64,000 bases of DNA, taken from the NCBI GenBank assembly GCA_964020085.1, contig OZ026605.1, positions 28,782,098-28,846,097 of the forward strand, read 5' to 3'. Below the pieces are notes generated by a model. That model searched no databases and was not told the DNA's origin. It saw only the letters and a program-made list of their open reading frames with translations. Position numbers and translations under genes: made by a program. This DNA is from Micromussa lordhowensis. Its lineage: Eukaryota > Cnidaria > Anthozoa > Scleractinia > Lobophylliidae. Of this stretch, positions 37,380 to 47,715 are shown one piece after another (position 1 is the first letter of the stretch; every line of letters begins with the position of its first letter).

Positions 37380-38950
37380 GCCTTTGTCAAGTAAAAAATG
37401 TTGTCAAATCGTCGGCAAAAGCAGTGCGTTTAACCTCCGCGTTGGTTATCTTAATGCCTTTAATACAAGAATCGTTTGGATTTTCCAAAGCTATAATGAA
37501 GAGGTATGGCGACAAGGGATCCCCTTTTCTAACATCTCTCTCAACTTGAACATTGGTGATGAGAAACCATTGTCTGTGACACAACTTGATATGTTGGAGT
37601 AAAAAAACCGAGATCCAATTAATAAAGGATCGCCAAAATTAAAGGGTCTTAAGGCATTCGATAAAAAATTCCAGCTTAAAGAGTCGAATGCTTTTTCGAA
37701 GTCAATTCGCGACCATTAACCCAGGTACTTGGTTAATCCTCGTGTATTCCATAATGTCGTCAATTGACCGGACAGCATCAAAAATAGTAGTTCTCAGTAT
37801 TTTTGGCGTACGCATATTGGTCTTCATTAATGACAAAAGGCACTACTTTTTCCGATCTCAATGTCAGAGCTTTCGAAACAATTTTAGTGTCAACATGTAA
37901 TAAAGAAATGGGTTGCCAGTTCTTGATGTAACGTCTATCTTTTCCTTTCTTTTCGACGAGTCTTATTATTACTTATTTTTGCGAGTTAGATAATTCACAA
38001 TGTATAGACGAATAATTCAAGGAGTCAGTCATTAGATGGCCAAGCAGATTTCAGAATGTTTTGTAGAATTCAGGTATTAAGCCGTCATTTCCAGGTGTTT
38101 TCCATTCAGGAATTTGGACAAAGCACTTAAGCACTCGCTGTTTGACAAAAGACCTTCGCTTTTTTAAAAAATCTCGAAAGCGTCGGTCGCAGTCCCCTGA
38201 TTCGCAATTTTTGTAAAGTGTTACATAGAAATCTTCGAGTTCTTTCATCGTCGATTTTGAGTTTAGGACGAGTTTTTCATCTGCATTAATTAGACTGATG
38301 TTCTCTTGGTTTTACTGGTTTACAGATTTAAAACATAATTTGACTTTTTCTCTCCTTGTTCGACGTACCAGTTCGCTCTCGATCTTATTATTTTACCCTG
38401 AATATTGTAACCATACAATGCTTCATATTCGATCCTGATTTCTTCCAGCTTTTTTAGTGTTTTCTTCAGATGGATTGTTGTTAAAGTTTTCCTCGCGAAG
38501 TTTTAAGATTTCTTCCGATCGCAGAAGCTGCGCTTTTCGATTCTTAGCGATCACTTTGCTGTAATTAATAGTAGTTTCCCTGATCCTATATTTAATTAGA
38601 TCCCACAATACTCTTTTATCGTTGACTTCGGAAAATTCGGTGATCCATTTTGGATACTCTGAATGGATTAGCTGTATGTAATTGTCGTCATCCAGTAGAA
38701 GGCTGGAATAAAACTTCCAATAAGATGGTCCAAATGGTTGATCTTTAAGGCTATTAACAAACAAACTGATTGCCGAGTGATCAGTTTTAATAGCTGGAGT
38801 GATATCTGCTTTTTTGACGTCGTCTTGTAGATCGTCGCTTATAAGCCAGAAGCCGATGCGACGTTGTATAATAGGATTTCTTTTTCTCCAAGTAAACTGC
38901 CTTTTATCAGGATTTCGTAATCTCCAAATATCGATAAGATTATTTGGTAT
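37380..38950 (-). mobile_element. LINE (L1/Tx1-like), truncated at both ends and broken
   Basis: Minus-strand tracts give the end of an endonuclease domain (FTWRKRNPIIQRRIGFWLIS, IKTDHSAISLF at 38953-38423), a linker (WKTPGNDGLIPEFYKTF, 38248-38051) and RT motifs (RKGDPLSPYLFIIALE and FADD, 37584-37387). Frames are shifted between segments. The 5' end of the endonuclease and everything after FADD are missing. It abuts the clipped BEL/Pao 3' LTR. Confidence 0.75.
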
Positions 38951-38951
38951 C

Positions 38952-39133
38952 ACCCAACTAGTGGACTAATGAAAATCCTGCATTTTAATTGGCTACGCTA
39001 CTCGAGGACTATTAGCAATAGTCCTCGAGCGCCATCGAGCGTGACGCATTCTTTCGTTTTAGTCCCAAATAAATATTTCTTCAACTTACATTCGCTAACT
39101 TTCTTATTGCCATTTCTGTCCGACTAGTTGGGT
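38952..39133. mobile_element. Short MITE with CACCCAACTAGTGGAC-like ends
   Basis: CCCAACTAGT (38955-38964) and ACTAGTTGGG (39123-39132) are terminal inverted repeats. An internal palindrome CGAGGACTATT...AATAGTCCTCG lies at 39002-39029. It is non-coding and adjoins the LINE. Confidence 0.55.
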
Positions 39134-39140
39134 AATACTA

Positions 39141-39173
<33 letters not shown>

Positions 39174-39224
39174 TGTCAATAGCCCATTCGACTTACCCTC
39201 ATGGGCTATTGACCCGTAGCCCTT

Positions 39225-39415
39225 TCGGGCCCACGCACGGTTTCTGTAGCGGGAGGGGAATAGGAGTATATCTATCCCACCTCCCCTCCCCCTGGATGGG
39301 GTTCTAGTCCATCGCAGGGTTACCCTCTTGCATTAAATTCGCCGGTACCCGTTTGCACACCTGGTTGGAAAGAGTCACTGTGAGATTATATAGTCTTGTC
39401 CAAGAAAACAGCATA
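39225..39415 (-). mobile_element. SINE fragment related to 19485-19790
   Basis: Read on the minus strand it contains TCTTGGACAAGAC, CACCAGGTGTGCAAACGGG-like sequence, GGTAACCCTGCGATGG and a GGGGGAGGGGAGGTGGG tract. This is the same order as the body of the SINE at 19485. The tRNA-like head is missing. Confidence 0.6.
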
Positions 39416-39632
39416 ACCCGGACGAAGTATCCGAAATTATGGGAAGTCTTTCATGGCGCAAGCTCAAAAAGGCATGCCATGCTGGAGCCATTATGGAGAG
39501 ACTCCTAATTAATGTGAAAATATGTTAGATGTGTACACTTGGCTATATCAAAACTTTGAGATGGACGAGACAAGTAAAACTATAAATCTATTAAAGATCC
39601 GTTAGCAATAATGAAAATGGTTGTTGCCTCAA

Positions 39633-39842
39633 TTTTCTCATAGTAAGTGAATCCCTTGGTGGCTTTGAAGTCCTTTGGTTTAGAATATCGTGTTTGGTTG
39701 TTGAATTCACATATTTGGTTGCCATGGTGGCCGCCAGAATGACAAATGTATGATAGGCATTTCTTGTTCCTCGCACATCGCAAACCACATTCAAACTCAT
39801 CATTAAGTGAAGTTTCTATGATGTGACCAGGAAGCCTGAAAC
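39633..39842 (-). pseudogene. Orphan PAN/Apple exon, relic of a gene-C-like copy
   Basis: An acceptor AG precedes a 210-nt PAN exon (FRLPGHIIETSLNDEFECGL, CARNKKCLSYICHSGGHHGN, ICEFNNQTR, GFTYYEK). The frame is open, but the donor G-GT present in B and C has become A-TT and the frame runs on to a stop. The DNA upstream (40240-40920) is homologous to intron 1 of gene C, but the signal-peptide exon is gone, as are the downstream exons. It probably remains from an older duplication of a gene-C-like member. Confidence 0.75.
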
Positions 39843-41049
39843 CTCAAGGTAAGATGTTTCATAAGAAATGAAACTTTATGTAAATGCACTCGTTCTCCCA
39901 AGCTTTCACTCGTGTTTCTATAACTCGATAGAAACATGGTACATGTTTTCTATTTCTTGATTTATAAAGTTTCCATATATTGTGCATGCTTTGATTGGCT
40001 GAAATAGCGTACTCAATCAGAGAACAGATGCACAAAAGTTTTCCTTCAGAATTTTAACAAATTTGACCAAAATAGCGTCGCCCTTTTCACGGTTAGTTTT
40101 TCTCATTTGCATTACAATGTAATTCAACGTGGATGCGAGGTAATTTCGAGCTAAAACTACAAAAAAACTAGTCGGCCGAAATTGCCTCACGTGCATGCTA
40201 GATTATATTGTGATGATGAGAAAAGTTAACTGTGAAACGGGTTATTAAACATCCCCTGTGACGTTTTCATGAGCCACACATGCGGCCGGACTTCTCTGGA
40301 CTAGAACGCTTTAATTAGATTCTTGTTTAAAAAAATTAAACTAAAGAGCGAACTTTGAAGCGATCGTTCTTCTCTCAAAAGCCACTTGAAACCGAAAGGT
40401 TAGCTCAGTGAAGTTCAGTTTGCGATTGACAGCTGTTGTCTACTTTGTCAATCAAATTATTTGAACAATTCTAACAAAAAAAATACATCATTTATATAGC
40501 GCTTTATCCTGATGCTCAAAGCGCTTTACAACACTTTGCGGGGGACTTTGCCAGACTGCTTATTTAGGCGCAAATTGCAGCCACGCAGTTCACAATCTTA
40601 TTAGAGAGAATAGTAGAATACACATGTGCCCCCAGAACAGATTGGCTTATGTTAGCTTTCTTTATTAGAGACCAGATGCACACTGACGCCACTTTCACTC
40701 GTGTTTGGAAAATAAAGTTTGGTTTAGAAATTTAGCGTAATGTGTTAAGATTAATGGATTCTTTATCATAACTTAGGAAGCGGTAGAGCACTCAAGAACT
40801 AGGAAGAAACACTCGACTACGTCTCACGTTTCCCCCTACACTTCTTTCGTGCTCTATCGCCTCCTGTGCGCTTTACAACAGAACAGAGCACAGTCGAGGC
40901 TTCTTCATTTGGCAATTCAAGAACAGGAAAAGCCTATACTATCAAAAGGTACCGCGGTATCCGTTTTGAGTTTTCAAGAAAATTATAATGGTAGCTTGCA
41001 TAGCGCCAAACTGATGGCAATCATTTCGTATCCAACGCAAACAGAAAAG

Positions 41050-43159
41050 TTGTCTTAATCTGAACCAACATACTTCGTTTATTGTTTTTTTTTAAGAGCA
41101 GACATTATCTGAATGGAAACAAAGTGATAAAAGTACCTATACAGGGTTCCAAAGTTTGAAATTAAAGTTGTACTCATTTACAATTCAAAACTTATGCATT
41201 TTTCATGATTTTAGCGATACTGGTATCATGACTTAAGCAGCTGTGTGTTTAACAAACTAAAGCAGTTCAGGCCTGACTTTTTTCAGGCTTTAATTTGACA
41301 ACTGCTTTAGTTGTGTGTTTAACTGCGATGATCAATCATGTCTTCATATCTTTCTCAGCAGTCAAATATATGACAGGTTTCTTTTTTTCCTCCATTAAAA
41401 TGCTTTTCTACAACGTTCTAAAAACAAACAATATTATAAATGGGATGACTTCTTCAATGAACTGATGAATTGTCGGAAACTTTGAGAAACATATTTTGAG
41501 AATTATTTCACAAAACAAGATACGGCACACTTCCTTAAATTTGAAGTAAAGGATGGTGTTAAGGGATCAGAAGTCTCCCCAGATCTTAATGATTAAGAAA
41601 GATTGTTTCATGTTTTGGGAATATAATACTCATTTCTCTCAAGATTTATAATTTACTAGTGGGGTGTCGTGAGTGGTGGTTTAAGACGCTGGATTTAAAA
41701 TTTGTACTAAGTTCACTGAATGCGATGATATAGCCTCGAGATTAGTTCATAGGGCCCTGCTTCGTAAATAGAAAGTTATGAACATTGCAATTTGGTATTT
41801 GGAATGTTTATTTTAATTTCAATGTATGAATTAGCAGTGTCTGCAGTTAGCACATCCGAGGAAATTCACCCAATTAATTTTGTTTATTTAATAGATACAC
41901 GTCGAGAAGGTTCTGGCAAGCCGTAGCCGAGTTTGTCCAAATTGGCCCTTCATCAACTGAAGCTCAATATTACAAACAAGTCTGATTACATAACGGCGTC
42001 TTCTAGGATCTTGGCAAGACCCTCCCACTAAGCTGTACAAAATCCTTAAGTTTCGTGTTAATTGGGCCAACATTGAACAAGATACAGCCATTCAAAAACT
42101 TCAAAATTTAGTAACAAATGTATGGATTGCCGGACACTTGTCCGGAAATCCATACATTTCTTTGCAAATTTTGAAGTTTTTGAATGGCTGTATCTTGTTC
42201 AATAACGATTTCAAGCAAACCTATATTATAGATTCTACTAGGCTACTCGGCTACCGCAAACTTGTTATACTCAAAGGTCTATCAGTATTAACAACTTGTT
42301 CGCTTCTCCATGTTTTTTTAACCTTACTTAGTATAATGTAGTAAAATTTTTCTTACTCTCTTACTCTATTGTAACCATTTGATACACTTTTCTAAGAGTC
42401 CCTAGTTTCCGATGAATGTTACTTTTGCCACCGAAGTACTACCCGGCCTTATATCGGTTTAAAGCCATTTTGACTCTGGCGATGCAGAACATCAAATAAG
42501 CTTCACTGAATTTTTTTTTTTAATTTCAAGTTTTCAATGGAACACGAGTCAAACGCGTTTGACTCGTGTTCCATTGAAAACTTGAAACGTACGTTTGCAG
42601 TAAAACTATTTATTAACATTTGTTGTCTGAACGAAAACAAAGCACGAAATTCCAGCCCAGTGCCGTAAAACACAAAAATCTGTTTGAGCATTTCTGTGAT
42701 TATGGTCTGCATGATAGGTTACATAAATATTTCAGAAATTTCCTATTGATGCGACGGAATTGTTTCAATTGCCTCAGTTGACCCATGCTTTGTTTCAGAA
42801 GAAACGGCGAAATGCCTCAAACGCTAACTTCAACAGTTCTGCCATTATATAACAATTATTCCATGAGCCCGAGTTGGATATGAAGTGAGTTGGTTATAAT
42901 CACTTCGTATCCAACAAGGGCGAATGGAATAATTGTTTTAGTAAATTCTCAAACCGGGTTTTGCCACCAATTTTATTTCGGCCATTATAGAGCGCTGAAG
43001 TTGAAAACTTCGTGCGGCAAATTTTTAAACTTGGCGCACCATTTTCCATATGACGTAAAACTCCGACTATTGGCTCATAGTCGGAGTTTTTTAGCCAATC
43101 AAAAAGCTAGAAATGCAATAGTCGGAGCTGAGAATTTACTAATAAATATTATTTACACA
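41050..43159. other. 3' flank of gene E with palindromes, no gene seen
   Basis: It holds a foldback with about 65-bp arms at 42068-42204 (ATTGAACAAGATACAGCC and complement around a TCCGGACACTTGTCCGGA core), a perfect palindrome of about 64 bp at 42525-42588 centred on ACGCGT, and a small stem at 43061-43092 (AACTCCGACTAT/ATAGTCGGAGTT). The same features recur in unit 2. Open frames here are fragments of these palindromes. Confidence 0.6.
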
Positions 43160-45898
43160 TTAGCGCACGTATATTTTCCAGAAATCTCCTGAAGATACTA
43201 CGTTATTTCCAAAATCATCACACAGCCATTTGCCTTTAACGATATTCCATTGATTCTCATTGGAAATAGATGCCACTTTATTGTACATCATTCTTTCCCC
43301 TGTGATGTCGCTTTTTCCCCATTTCCCGACATTATTTGAGCCCCATCGATGACATTGCATGGCCAACTGAGAGTTGTCACCATCCAATCTCTTAAACGAA
43401 TTGCAAGCAAAGGGAAGTACACTCGTCTGACCGCTGAAGTACTGGACCACAGCTTCGCCAGTGCTGTTAGCGACCGTGGTCACGTGGAACGTACGTCCCT
43501 GTTGTTTCCTGCAGTGGAATCTCAGCTGAGTGAAAGACAGGTGTGTCCACAGCACATTCATGGCGCTTGATCCGATAGCCATTCTGTTGTTATGATAGTC
43601 ACTGATTCCGTGGTATGATGTCTCAGGTTCCCAGCTCACAGCAGGTGGAGTAGAGCTTGGCATCAACAAATTGGCGACTAGAAGCCAGCCTCCTGAAATC
43701 AGCAGAAAATAAGTTTAACATTTTATTTTTTAATGAATAAATTAAAGTAAAACGGACAAGTAATTGGACATAAATTTTCTGACATTGAGAATTTCATTTT
43801 ACCCTCGTCAGTTGTCATGTCACAGAAAACTTTTATGGGATTTCCATCCTTTGCAGGGTCGATCCAGTACTCCCCGTCTCCTTCCGATTCTCCAGAATCC
43901 CGGATGTCCTTACAGGAAGAGGAAGAACCGTTTTTCTCTAGAAATTAAAGTTAAAACACAGTTTATTCGTTGTCGTTTTTGTGTGTTTCGTTGTGTGATA
44001 TAGAATAGCGACCTTTCCTACGGTTACACGATCTTAACCTATTACTACAAGTTCTGCAAGGCGACAGTATGGTTTGCAATCAGTATCTGATGCACTCGTT
44101 ACTCAAACAGAGATTTACGGTGAGCTGGTTCTTTTTGTCAAAATAGTTGTTAATTGATGTTGTTGTTTTAGCCTCTGGAAGAGGACCATTTTCGACGTCG
44201 ACTGTTCTCGGACTCTGTGGAACACTCTTGATGCCAAACTTGGGTTATTTCCCCACACTAACTTTAAAAATTGCTTATTTAAACTTTACCGCAGTAGGAA
44301 TTCTTTTATTGATCATTTTAAGATTTGTAAAACTTTTTAGTTTTACTAGTAGTTAATTAATCAATATTGTAATATTAGTAGATCATTATGTAAATTTAGT
44401 TGGTGGATCATGAGTAGTTAATTAATTAATTGATATGTCTTATTATTTTAATTTGTAGGAGGGTCATTATGAAAAATACTGGGTGACCAGTAATCAATGT
44501 GCTTCACCCTCGTTAAATAAAGTTCTTATTCTCAGACTCGACGGTACGTTCGAGTAAAAGTAGCAATCAAAATCACATTTCTTTAGCTTAAGCCTAGATT
44601 AGTGTCAGTCAACTTTCAAACAACTAGGGTCAGGCTACAAAACTAAAGTTTGTTCATGAAGTGTGATACATTATAAAGTTCCTATGAAGACTATAAGTTA
44701 CTTGAGCTGCAGGTGATCCCCTTGTACCCAGGGCTACACTTGGGGTCTCTAGACTTGCAGTAGTTTTGATGTGAGCTCCATTTGCCATCGTTTTCACAAA
44801 CCAAATTCGAGTTGGCAATCTGGTAAGAGATGATAATAATGTAATTCGATTTAGGACGTATAAGTAACAGGCTGGGCAGAACAGCAAACAGCAGAAATGT
44901 CTCCGATTGACTTATTCTCCATAACAGAAATAATATTTCATGAAGAATTAGGTAAGGTTATAATTTAACTTTCTTCAGTTTTTGGATCCCGCTAAACAAA
45001 AACAAAAACGAAAAAGGGAAAATATAACTGGAGGAGGCGAGACGAAAAAGACCTCTAACAGATGGCTGGAGATGGAACTAACGATCGGGACAAATTGAGC
45101 AGACCTGTAAATGTAGATGATTAATGCTTCAGGGAGTAACAAAGGGGATATATAGAGAGAATGTAAGTTTTAAACAATATAATTTTGTTAATTTTGAGAA
45201 ATATTGTGATCATACTAACCTGCATTAGCTCAAAGTGAGTTGAGCCTCGGTTATTCTTAAAGTCTTCAGGCCTGGAAATTCGCGTTTCATTGTTTAAATG
45301 ACAGATTTCTGTATTTAGGTTCTCTGGGGCGAAACAGTTGTATGATCGGCATTTGTCATTTCTCAAACATTTCAATCCGCACACCAAATTGTCTCCCGTA
45401 CATACATCGATAACATGGCCAAGTAAAGCGTAATCTGCAAATAACAACACGTGACATGTGAAGAGTTACCTCGTACTAGAAAATTGATAACATAAATCTT
45501 ATCAGATAACAAAGGTTTTTTTTTGTTTTTTCAAGCACTGATCTACAAATCAGTTATTTACTGTTTCAGTGTCTTTCATACTTCATATTTTAAGAAGGGA
45601 AGTAAAACAATTTCTGATGTTTGATTCCACTTAAATGAATTACGTTTCTTGTTATCCGCACAAGAGAAGGACAAGTCGATTAACAAGTTTACAAAAAAAT
45701 GGTACTGAGACGCTTGACGACTTTTTTGCTTCAGAGTATGTAGCTCATGATTAAGCCAATTTTTTACCCACCTTCGTGACTCTCAAAGAAGCTTGAAACA
45801 GATGCGGCGCTTTCTGCGAAAGGGACATTTACGTGTTCCAGGTAAATCAAACTGTCAGAAAGTAATAGCAGTATGGATGATAACAATATGCGTTCCAT
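43160..45898 (-). CDS. Gene E: secreted PAN - EGF-like - fibrinogen/collagen-C-like protein (375 aa, 5 exons)
   Basis: Minus-strand exons are 45898-45772, 45434-45220, 44819-44702, 43937-43803 and 43692-43160. Phases are 1,0,1,1 and the total is 1128 nt. Exon 1 is a signal peptide (MERILLSSILLLLSDSLIYL). Exon 2 is PAN (DNLVCGLKCLRNDKC, YNCFAPENLNTEICHLNN). Exon 3 is cysteine-rich (NLVCENDGKW, YCKSRDPKCSPGYKGITC); its donor GTAACT is followed by an in-frame TAG, so intron retention would give a short PAN-EGF form. Exon 4 is shorter than in A-C (45 versus 50 codons) but keeps EYWIDPAKDGNPIKVFCDM. Exon 5 runs [12 protein letters not shown] ... GDFWKIYVR. The gene is intact and is the likely functional member of the E/F pair. 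Function is unknown; an extracellular matrix or surface role is inferred. Confidence 0.87.
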
Positions 45899-46002
45899 GT
45901 TTGAAGCCTGTTTGTACAAAAAAATGAAAAGGAAAGAAAACAATCAATTAAGAAACAAAAAAGTCAAGTGTTGTCAGTCAAAGTGCTTTTTTCATTTCCA
46001 CT

Positions 46003-46010
46003 TATAAAAG
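46003..46010 (-). promoter_or_regulatory. Possible TATA box of gene E
   Basis: CTTATAAAAGG (read on plus; CCTTTTATAAG on the coding strand) lies about 105-112 bases before the gene E ATG and is conserved before gene F. It is suggestive only. Confidence 0.25.
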
Positions 46011-46107
46011 GAAAATATCTGCTGGATATCGGTAAGTATTCATTGGCATGTTTGAATCAATTTCTTGCAAGTCGCGCACGTAATTATAATGATGCTGGAG
46101 AAAACAC

Positions 46108-46110
46108 CTG

Positions 46111-46142
<32 letters not shown>

Positions 46143-46143
46143 T
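46108..46143. repeat. (CT)n microsatellite, unit 1
   Basis: A CT dinucleotide run upstream of gene E. The matching run in unit 2 is 6 bases longer. Confidence 0.85.
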
Positions 46144-46989
46144 TCTGAAAAACGAACAACAATATACGATTGGAAAAAGTATTTTGCAAAGTGATTTCTC
46201 CACTAACTTGTAGCTTTGAAGAGTTGGTATGTACGTGACTTTAGATTCTTATTGTAAATTTCTTAGCTGTGGTGTTTTAGTACCTATCTATCTATATCTA
46301 TGTGTATCTTTTACCCCGTTTGCCAAAACGAAAACAGAAATCCCTCATACCGTCTACAACCTGAAGCTGATTGTAGGAACTGGTCACGTGTCGGCTTCTC
46401 TCTCTTTTTGGGTAATGAACGAGATGGAGTTGCAAATCCAAAAGGAAAGAATCAAAGTAGACCCGAGTATAATCAGTTCGCTTAGACTAAACAGTACCTG
46501 ACTTGCTACGGAGTTGTCGATGGAACTTCAGTTAACTGCATAATGTTCAAAAAATATATACTCATGCGTTTTGGTTGTTCGTTATATATCGCCAATTTAG
46601 AAATGCACAGTTTTGTTTTATGATTGTTGAAGTCGTAGATTTGTCGCCTGGCAAATCGCACTGAATTGAATTGTTACCGGTCAGTTTCAAATTTTGACTG
46701 AATTAGCCGTAGGTTGGGCTGCTCCGGCCAATCAGATTTGATACTTTTTATAGTTTTTAATCATTAATAAATTTATCTTAAACAGTAAGTAGGATAAATA
46801 AAAAGAGAAGAGATTATCAAATTGGATTTTCTTATTATTATCACATATAGGGACACAGACAGTTTATTTTACTACGCTATGGTAACAGTGCGTCACACAG
46901 ACTTGATAAGCAGAGTCTACATGACGCACCAGCTAGCTAGTTTACAGGTGCGCTAAGAAAACAAAATAACAAAGTAAAAATATATGTAC

Positions 46990-47176
46990 AATAGGTTATA
47001 AATAAAGGGACGAATGATATAAGCTACTGAAAGTTTCAGAATCACAGAGTTGAGCATCTTTACAGAATTCCAAACTAAGGCTTCCTCAACTAATCTTTCG
47101 ACCGTAAAATTTGAATGATAACAAAATATTACAGTGTTTATTTCTAATATACTTCCCTAGACATATAAAGGGGGCA

Positions 47177-47213
<37 letters not shown>

Positions 47214-47715
47214 TGTTACAAGATAATTTGGTTTTATCAACTGGGTTGATAAAGTGAATTGGCCACCGTAAAGAGATTCGGAAGCTGACGTTTCGAGCGT
47301 TATCCCTTCGTCGGAGCGAATCTGAATGAGTACACTCGAACAAGGAAACTATAATTTCACGAACCAGGTTACGGTTACTGATTCACTCGACGTTCACTTA
47401 ACCAACCACTCTTCCGCTGCGAGGTTCTTCCTATAGGAATCTTCCAAAATCGATCAAAAACAAGAAAGCCGTGCTCAACTTGAAGAATAAAGACGAACAG
47501 TGTTTTAAATGGTGCGTAACGAGAGCCCTTACTCCAGTTGATAAGACTGAGCCTCAGAGGATCACCGGGCTCCTGAGGGATTAGTCTGAGATTATCAACT
47601 GGGTAAGCATCAAATTCCCGGTTGGACTCAAAGAGATAACAAAGCTTGAAAAAATGAACTCGCGGATTTAAATAAATGTGGTGAAACAGAAAATTAACTC
47701 TGAGGTGTAAATTTA
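46990..47715 (-). mobile_element. Penelope-like 3' region, left copy (minus orientation)
   Basis: It is the reverse complement of 54962-55690 nearly base for base. On the minus strand it contains GACGAAGGGATAACGCTCG, AAACGTCAGCTTCCG, TTACGGTGGCCAATTCAC and a CAACCCAGTTGATAAAAC stem. No complete RT/GIY-YIG reading frame is left. It forms the whole spacer between the two tandem units and ends in a poly-A-like run at 47714-47726. Confidence 0.55.

Larger units (their letters stand above)
40069..46994. repeat. Direct tandem unit 1 (about 6.9 kb, carries gene E)
   Basis: From AAAATAGCGTCGCCC to TATATGTACAATAG the sequence repeats as 47723-54487. Most lines are identical apart from scattered substitutions and indels. 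Unit 1 has a roughly 150-bp insertion at about 40475-40640 and lacks about 35 bp near 42030. Both units contain relics of gene C intron 1 (40240-40920). Confidence 0.9.

Noticed and set aside
42138..42341. Short proteins shared by both tandem units (such as SGNPYISLQILKFLNGCILF)
   Set aside because: They are translations of a foldback repeat; the same peptide appears on the opposite strand.
46300..46501. Overlapping short open frames upstream of genes E and F, conserved in both units
   Set aside because: Conservation is explained by the recent duplication. There is no domain or splice context.
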